Of a DNA stretch of 24,071 bases, positions 17,721 through 24,071 are shown piece by piece. Position 1 is the first letter of the stretch. Each line of letters begins with the position of its first letter. Source of the DNA: Brachionus koreanus (lineage: Eukaryota; Rotifera; Eurotatoria; Ploima; Brachionidae); NCBI GenBank assembly GCA_016987375.1, contig PJRA01000323.1, positions 1,724,705 through 1,748,775 of the forward strand. The letters are read 5' to 3'. Under the pieces are notes generated by a model. That model saw only the letters and a program-made list of their open reading frames with translations, was not told the origin of the DNA and made no database searches. The translations under genes and the position numbers were made by a program.

Positions 17721-19055
17721 ATGAGATCTATTTTCAAAAACAAACTGAAATTTTTAATTGCTTTATCAGCTGTTGTTATTTTTTTCAATGAAGTAGCAGT
17801 CTACTGGCTGGCATCACTCAATTGGCCATCAATTCACAAAAATTCTTTGTTTTACTACAAAAATGGTTCGATAATTCATGATTTAAACGATAGACCGGTT
17901 CGATTGCTTCTCGTAGCCGACCCTCAGTTGATTGGCGAAAACGACGAACCTTGGTTTATAGGGTGGTTGGCGCGCTGGGATGCCGATAGATATCTAAGAT
18001 CATGCTTTGTTCTTGCCAACTCTTATACCAAACCAGACGCGACTTTATATCTTGGTGATTTATTCGACGAAGGTCTTAAAGCAACTGATGAACAAATGGA
18101 CAGATATTTTAAGCGATTTGAATCAATTTTCCACACTCATAAAATGTTCCATGATTATGGTATTAAACAAATTTTTATTTCGGGTGATAATGATGTTGGT
18201 GGTGAATACTTTGGGGACAGAAATAATCGTTTGGAAAAACGGTTTGAAAAATATTTTGGTCCAAATGTAGATATGATAAAATTTAATTCCTATATCAAAT
18301 TTCTAAAATTAGATCTTGATTATACAAGCAATTTTTATTCGGGCAATAATAGAAAACATGTTCAGTCATTGATTAATAAAAATGTACGTAACGAAAACGA
18401 TATGGATGATGATAAAGAAAAATACACAATAATTTTAAACCATATATCTTTGATTAGAACAGAACCTGAGCAATTATTTAATGTAAATTTTGTATTATTT
18501 AAAGGCTAATAAAATTTATTTCATTTTTAAAGTTAAATAAGGATACTGGTTCAGGTCTAATAATTAAAGGCGACAGTCATTTGGTAAATATAAAGCTATT
18601 AAATAAAGAAAATGAATAAATTAGAAATTAAGTTTGAAATAATCAAATTTAACTATGCAAAAAATCGTATAGAAGAGTTTATAAGCCCTGTGAATGATAA
18701 AACAAATAATTTTTATATGCTCTCCTTGAAACCGGAAAAGCCAAATAAAGGGGTGGAATGGGTCTATGAGCTGTCAATTCCAACTTGTTCTTACAGAATG
18801 GGAGTTCCAAATATGGGCTATGGATTGCTAACAATAAGTAATTCAATTTTTTATTTTTTAATTTAGAACTAAACCTTTTTTAAAGTGCCAAATGGTAAGG
18901 CTTATGTTTCAATTTTGTGGTTACCTTCACGGTATAAAAGCATCAAATTTTATATTGTCTATGTCGTTCTTATATTGTCTTATTTTTTAATTAGTTCATG
19001 TCTCAAGAAAAATTTTAAAAAAATCAATATTGTTTTTTCTAATAAAATAGCTTAA
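17721..19055 (+). CDS. MPPE1: Metallophosphoesterase 1 homologue (PGAP5/Cdc1/Ted1 family)
   Basis: Family members are ER/Golgi membrane enzymes; PGAP5 removes an ethanolamine-phosphate side chain from GPI anchors so that GPI proteins can leave the ER. Exons 17721-18482, 18533-18583, 18633-18837 and 18886-19055 (introns of 50, 49 and 48 bp, all phases matching) give 395 residues, almost exactly the human length. An N-terminal membrane segment lies at about 11-32 and a C-terminal one near 360-378 (YIVYVVLILSYFLISS), after WLPSRYKS. Phosphoesterase motifs: ADPQLIG (66-72), LYLGDLFDEG (109-118), SGDNDVGGE (154-162), ILNHISL (238-244) and IIKGDSHL (264-271). The GNHD and GHxH motifs appear as GDND and GDSH, so two usual metal-ligand positions differ. 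The upstream half is strongly supported; the short exon 2 rests on phase and motif order. Confidence 0.87.
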
Positions 19056-19060
19056 ATAAA
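19055..19060 (+). terminator. Polyadenylation signal AATAAA overlapping the MPPE1 stop region
   Basis: AATAAA begins at the last base of the TAA stop (19053-19055). The hexamer is common by chance in this AT-rich DNA, but the position would give a very short 3' UTR. Confidence 0.35.
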
Positions 19061-20472
19061 AATTTTGGACATTTTAAAACAATGTTTAATAAATTTTTTT
19101 AAATACTAAAATAAGATTTTATTTTACAAATATTTTTTTTATTATTTTGAATTTCAAGAGTTTAATATAATTTTATGGTTTTTATTTATGTAAAACGAAA
19201 GTGTTTATTTTCTTTTCATGAGCTTTATCTCTCAAGTTTTTTTTTTTTTAATAAAAATAGACACACACTGCTATTTTTTATAAACAAATAACAAAAGTAA
19301 CATGCATTATAAATTCTTTTATTGATTTGAAATTTTTCATTCATTATTGAATTAGACCAAATTTTCGAAATGTCAAAAACATTTGATACCATATCAAAGA
19401 AAATTTTTTTCCTATACTTTTGAGACAAAAAAAATGGCCTATTGTTTAACTCAGAATATATTTAAAAGCAACATATTTATATCTAAAATATATTAAAAAG
19501 GTAATTAAGAAGACAATTTTCTTATTATTGACCTCAATTTAGATTCGAGTAAATTTTTGTTTTGTATAATTAATTTTTGCTTTTTAAAAAATATTAATTA
19601 ATTTAAATTTTAAAATCGTTTTCAACATTTTTTTTAAAAAAAAGATTTAAAATAAAAATGTATTACATTGAAAAATTTTAGGAAAATATTTGAAAACTTG
19701 AATCATTAATTATTAATACAATAAAGCGTAATTTATGTTGTACAAAATTCAAATTTTTTAGTTAAAATTTATCTAAAAATTCAAAGTTCTAAAATTAGAT
19801 TTTATTTAGCAGTAAATTAATTCTTTTGAGGGAATCAAAACCTTTTTATTTAATTTGGCGTTTTAAAAATGAGTTAAAATTATTTCTCTCGATCCAGGTA
19901 TACTACTAAGTGTCTAATAATGAGTTCATAATTAAGCGTTTTTTTTTATTGCTTTTAATTTAAATAATCCATAGCTTAAATTAACAACTTTAAAAGCCTG
20001 ATTGACATTTAATGTAGGCTTAGATTTGAGGAAAATAAAGATAAAAATTTTGAATATTTAAATAAATGCTAGAAATTGGAATATAATTAAAAATTAAGGC
20101 GAAATTTGATAAATTTAGCTCTAAAATTAAACATTAGAAAAAAAACATGACAAATATACAGGTCATCATAAAATATAAATAAAAAATTTTCTTTACTGAC
20201 CTTAATACGAAAAATCTAACAAAATGGTTTCGAATAATTTTTCATATTTCTCATTGATTAATTTAGAAAATTTAACTAAGGCTTAGAATTTATTTGTATA
20301 CCTGGGCTGTTCTCTATATTAGTTCTTTATATATATCCTGCATATATTATCGATTTTTTCTCCAAAGACAAGAATTCATTTTTTTTTTAAATTAATAACG
20401 TGATTTAATTCAAATTAAAAATTTCTATTTATAAAAAGAAATAAAAATAGTTGTGAATAAAATTATTTCAAA
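19061..20472. other. Interval between MPPE1 and the PH-actin-like gene
   Basis: About 1.4 kb, strongly AT-rich. A 67-codon minus-strand open frame near 19225-19428 has no start context, splice partners or recognisable motif. I see no RNA gene or repeat boundary. The promoter of the downstream gene should lie at its right end, but no motif stands out. Confidence 0.5.
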
Positions 20473-23453
20473 ATGGAAAATTTTTTACCTGCGATGACTC
20501 AATCAGAATTCAATGAACAAATAATAAACTTAGAGGGTAGCTGTTGATTTTAATCTATTGAAGGGTCAAATAATATTCATTTTTTCTAAGATTTCCAGGA
20601 CGACACAGTTTTGCCACAAGAATTAATTAATTTATTGAATAAGCAAAGCTTCAATGGCACTGTAGTCGAGGAAAATGAAGAAAATGCCAACCAGATAGCA
20701 TCCAATTTGGAAAATAATAGTTGTAATGTATCAGAAACGTCATCGGACAGTCTTAACTGTGATACAAACAACAATTTAGCAAATTTAAAGAGCAATACAA
20801 CTAGTGTAAGTAGCTTGACTAGTGGCAATACCAATCAAGAGAACGAGACCATAATTCACGAAGAAGAAAACTATGACCAATTTGAAGATGATTTAAAACC
20901 AAAAAGCCAAGCAAATTCGACCATTAAGCGCACTCATTTGATAAATTTAATTTATGAGTTGTACGATTTGGGAAATCAAAATTTAGATTGTGAAAAAAGT
21001 AATGAAGTTTATAAAGTACCTAATATCCTAGTCGAAAGCTTTATGGAAAAACTTCCACCTGGAAAAAATCTTAAAAATAGCATTTTGCTCACATGGAAAA
21101 AAAGGTATTTCAAGCTTAATTCAATAGGAGAATTGCATGTGTTTGACATTGATACAAAAAATGGTGTTTTAAAAGATAAACCTGATGAAGTCTATAATTT
21201 AATGGGAGGAAAAGCCGAATTTGATCAGAATAGAATAATTAGTCTTGATGATGGACGAGGTAATTACATGGTGTTTAGATCCTGTGCTGGTGCAGAAGAA
21301 AGTGAAGAGCTGTTTCTAAAATGGAAACAAGAAATTGAAAGGCAAATTGTTGATAGATCTGAGTCTTTATGGATAAAGCCTAATCAGCCGATTACTCTTA
21401 ATCAAAGCCATGTGAACAAAGACAGAAATGTTTTGATTATCGATGTTGGAACTTGCTCAATTAGAGCTGGCCTTTTTGATCAAGAACGTAATTTATCGTT
21501 TTTTCATCATCTTTCAATTATCTATATATTTTCATTTGTTAAGCTAAACTTCCGAAAATTTTTGTTCCAACTGTTTGTTCTAAAGATCCTAATCAAAAGT
21601 AAGTTAAACATTATTGAAGCTAAATTTTTTTTCCTAAAGTTTTTGTTTAAAACTGAAGTGTTTTTTTGAGAAACACTTTTTTATAAAGTAAAAGAAAATA
21701 ATTTTGAAAAATGATTAATTATTTCAAATATTTTTCAACCAAAATTTTGAATTAGTTTTAAAAATTTTTTTTGTCAATTTTTTGAGACAAAAATTTTTTT
21801 AGAAAGAATAATTAAAATTTATTAAATGTTTCGATTACTTTTTCTACTAAATTTGAAATAAAATAGTAATAAATAAGTTAGACTTCTATAAACGACCTAA
21901 AAGATTTATCAAGATTATTATTTATGCATTTATATGTCAAACAATTGGCAGTATATGACAGAATGTTAATAATTTTACATTTTAACATTTTCATATTTTT
22001 ATATTTCCAAAAATTTTATGTAATTTTTTAAATAATTTTTTCAAATTATTGATAATCATCAAAATGAAAAATTTAAATTTAAAAAGATATACTTTTTATA
22101 AATAAGAAGACAATTGATTTAGTAAAAGAAAATTTTGATTTCAATTTTTCAATGTTTAATTTTTCTAATTAGCGAAAACTATTATTTTATTCTTAAAGAA
22201 ATTAACTTTTTATACAATTTAAATAAATGAAGTGTTAATAAGTCTATTAGACAAGGGCACTTGCCTGTTGATTAGCCTTGAAATTGAAAAAAAAAAATAA
22301 AAATTTTTCTTTTTTATTTTTTATTTATTTAAATTTTAATTAAATTCTATTTTCTTATTTATTTTATTATTATTTTAGCCGATTAAAAGTTGGTTTTGAT
22401 GCATTTGATTTTTTGTTGGGTTCATCAGCACCTTCTACAATAGATCTTCGAAAGTCGCTATCAAGTTGGTGTTTGACATCGAGTAATGGTCAATTGATAT
22501 TTCCATTAAAAAATCGAAATGGAATTGATAAGTTGAATGTTGAAGTTGAAAGCATTGAGTCAATTATTTCATATGTAGTTGAAAATTTAAACATAAATAG
22601 TGAAGATACAGAAATATTACTCATTACTAGTCACAAATTGACTGATCGTTTAAACACTCAATATCTAAATTATCTTCTTTCTGGTGAAACTTACAGTTTC
22701 AAATCAGCAACAATAATAAACCAATCTCTAATGTCACTTTATTCATATAACGCCAATATTGGAATAATTGCAAATTTGGGAGAAAAAATAGACATTATAC
22801 CAATTTGTAATGGAATGCCGTTTCAAAATGGTGTTACAAATTTGGCCTATGGTGGTTCGTGTATGTCCGAGTTTTTGAATTTTTACATTTCAAGAGGTCA
22901 TGTAAGCTATGTGAACGACATAGAGCAGTTTTTTGTGCGTTATGTGAAAGAAAATTCGTGCTACACAGCTCAAAATTACCAGGAAGAATTAAACAAATAT
23001 CCAAATGATTCTCAAAAATTCAAATTAGAAATGGTCGGTCGCGCCAATGAACTGAAAAAACTAGAGTTTCCAGAATCGGCGAGATTTCGTGCTGTGGAAG
23101 GATTATTCAATCCTGAAATTTGGGGTCTTGATGGTCAAGGTATCCACAAATTAATATTCAAAGCAATTCAATCTAGTAGTATGGATTTGCGACGCGAAAT
23201 GGCAAGAAATATTTACCTATGTGGCGGAATGTCACGAATTCCAGGACTAAAAGAGAGACTAGAAATTGAGTTGAAGAAACTATTTCCTCCTACATTAAGA
23301 GTCAAAGTAAATAGGTCTGAATACAGCTATCATTCAGCTTATTTAGGCGCATTCAAGTTTATTCAACAGCCTGAATATGAGAAACTTTTGATTACAAGAG
23401 ATGAATGGGTTCAAGAAAAAACTAGTTGTTTGAAAAAATGGCGATGCATTTAA
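20473..23453 (+). CDS. PH domain fused to a divergent actin-related fold
   Basis: Exons 20473-20536, 20591-21487, 21544-21598 and 22379-23453 (introns of 54, 56 and 780 bp, phases all matching) give 696 residues. Residues 1-165 are acidic and Asn/Ser-rich, probably disordered. About 168-273 form a PH-like domain: a VESFMEKLPPGK opening, LTWKKRYFKLNSIGELHVF, MVFRSCAG, and an ELFLKWKQEIERQ final helix with the conserved Trp. From about 301 the actin fold begins: VLIIDVGTCSIRAGLF is the phosphate-1 loop, followed by PKIFVPTV, VLLIT-like ILLITSHK, and LCGGMSRIPGLKERL (619-633). It ends ITRDEWVQEK and KKWRCI, like the actin C-terminus. The phosphate-2 loop reads ANLGEKIDIIPICNG, with Asn where actin has its catalytic-site Asp. 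The DNase-loop region is shortened. It fits none of the classical Arp classes that I can recall. A membrane-linked cytoskeletal role is inference. Confidence 0.85.
20611..21430 (+). other. Acidic tail and PH domain region of the PH-actin-like gene
   Basis: All of the PH domain and the acidic N-terminal region lie in exon 2, together with the first actin strands. One exon therefore spans the domain junction and the fusion cannot be an artefact of joining two neighbouring genes by splicing. A basic patch, KKRYFK, falls in the beta1-beta2 area where many PH domains contact phosphoinositides. Confidence 0.75.
21599..22378 (+). other. Large intron 3 of the PH-actin-like gene (780 bp)
   Basis: Runs from AAAA|GTAAGT to TTATTTTAG|CC. 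It is far longer than the other introns of this gene and contains the second copy of dispersed repeat type 1, which may account for part of its size. Confidence 0.75.
22144..22284 (+). repeat. Dispersed repeat type 1, copy B
   Basis: Partner of 12581-12723, in the same orientation. It ends GTCTATTAGACAAGGGCACT, TGCCTGTTGATTAGCCTTG, with CAAGG and CCTTG able to pair. An A-rich run follows, as expected after a retroposed 3' end. Confidence 0.6.
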
Positions 23454-24071
23454 ACTTAAAATTAGTTGGCAAATATTTTTTAAAAAATCATTCCTTTCTA
23501 GTTCAATTTATTTTAAAATGTATCTTTGTTTAGCTAGTTAAGTTGAGTCTACTAACCATATCGAATTTGTCTATTTATTCCTATCTCAAATTTAATCTCA
23601 TTTTTTGTTTTGAATTAAATATGTAAAAATGAAACCAATTTTCAATAAAAGTTATATTAATATATAATTTTTTCAATCTTTTTATTTTTGATTTTAATTT
23701 GAAAAAAATTAATTAAAAAAGGTTTTATTTTAGTAGCTTTAGCTCATACTGACAATATGCTTAATAATCCAAATGCAAACTTTAGAAAACTTCTTTAAGT
23801 GCATTTCGATCTAATTTTATTTTGATTGCTTTTCACACACTTACCTTAAATATTTAAAAACCTAACTAATTTTTTATTTTCTAAAATCTGTCATCAATCC
23901 AATAACGTAAAACCAAAAAAAAATTAAGTGAAAAAAAAATCACAGAAAAAATACAAAAAAGGAAAAAGCTATACAATTAATAAAAAAAATCGGTTCAAAG
24001 TTTAGAAATTTTTAAAATTTAATATTTGAAATGTCCGCTTTTGGCCTTATAACAAGCCAAAACCATTTATG
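23454..24071. other. 3' UTR and downstream region of the PH-actin-like gene
   Basis: An AATAAA polyadenylation signal lies at 23644-23649, about 190 bases after the stop. The rest is AT-rich. A less AT-rich stretch at 24031-24071 has an ATG at 24031 and stays open to the window edge (MSAFGLITSQNHL), too short to call a gene. Confidence 0.5.

Noticed and set aside
19225..19428. A 67-codon minus-strand frame in the MPPE1/PH-actin interval
   Set aside because: Low-complexity composition, no recognisable domain and no convincing splice sites or neighbours.
23760..23850. A minus-strand donor-like AAG|GTAAGTG near 23840
   Set aside because: A good donor match alone, with no open frame or acceptor to pair with, is not enough to support an exon.
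24031..24071. Start of a further plus-strand gene at the window edge
   Set aside because: Only 13 codons are visible with no motif, so it is not called.
1..24071. CRISPR array, bacterial operon or prophage-type defence system
   Set aside because: No regularly spaced repeats with unique spacers, no Shine-Dalgarno-led gene clusters; the genes are intron-containing animal genes.

Overview
This is an AT-rich window (roughly three quarters A+T by eye) from an animal nuclear genome. Its genes are split by GT-AG introns, most of them 48-65 bp, and it carries decayed non-LTR retrotransposon pieces, a tRNA-derived SINE-like element and metazoan-specific genes such as a two-EH, four-SH3 intersectin. 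High AT, tiny introns and this repeat content would suit a small invertebrate such as a monogonont rotifer. That assignment is inference; nothing in the sequence proves the taxon.

Layout. Positions 1-1045 hold mobile-element debris: a minus-strand tRNA-like SINE head, a degenerate non-LTR reverse transcriptase, two hairpins in tandem and an unassigned coding-like stretch. Positions 1248-10727 (minus) are an intersectin/Dap160 orthologue in about twelve exons. They encode two EH domains, a long coiled coil, an Eps15-like DPF linker and four SH3 domains. Its two large introns (about 2.2 and 2.6 kb) contain repeat relics, including a FLYWCH/MULE-like fragment and a set of collinear direct repeats. 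Positions 10728-13643 are gene-poor with dispersed repeats. Positions 13644-14694 (minus) encode an unrecognised helical protein built of interleaved 11- and 18-residue repeats.

A divergent 595-bp spacer separates it from the plus-strand BPNT2 (Golgi PAP phosphatase) gene at 15290-16355. After 1.4 kb comes a plus-strand metallophosphoesterase of the MPPE1/PGAP5-Cdc1 family (17721-19055, four exons). After another 1.4 kb comes a plus-strand gene (20473-23453, four exons) encoding a PH domain fused to a divergent actin-related fold. The last 600 bp hold its 3' UTR and little else that can be recognised.

The genes do not form a pathway. Intersectin (endocytic scaffold), BPNT2 and MPPE1 (Golgi/ER enzymes) and the PH-actin-like protein (possibly membrane-cytoskeletal) all touch membrane traffic, but adjacency in an animal genome is weak evidence for joint function. 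The most unusual items are the PH-actin-like fusion with a degraded second phosphate loop, the 11/18-residue repeat protein, the DPF-bearing intersectin linker and a predicted 20-nt microexon. All exon models were built by hand from reading frame, splice motifs and phase; none is supported here by transcript data.
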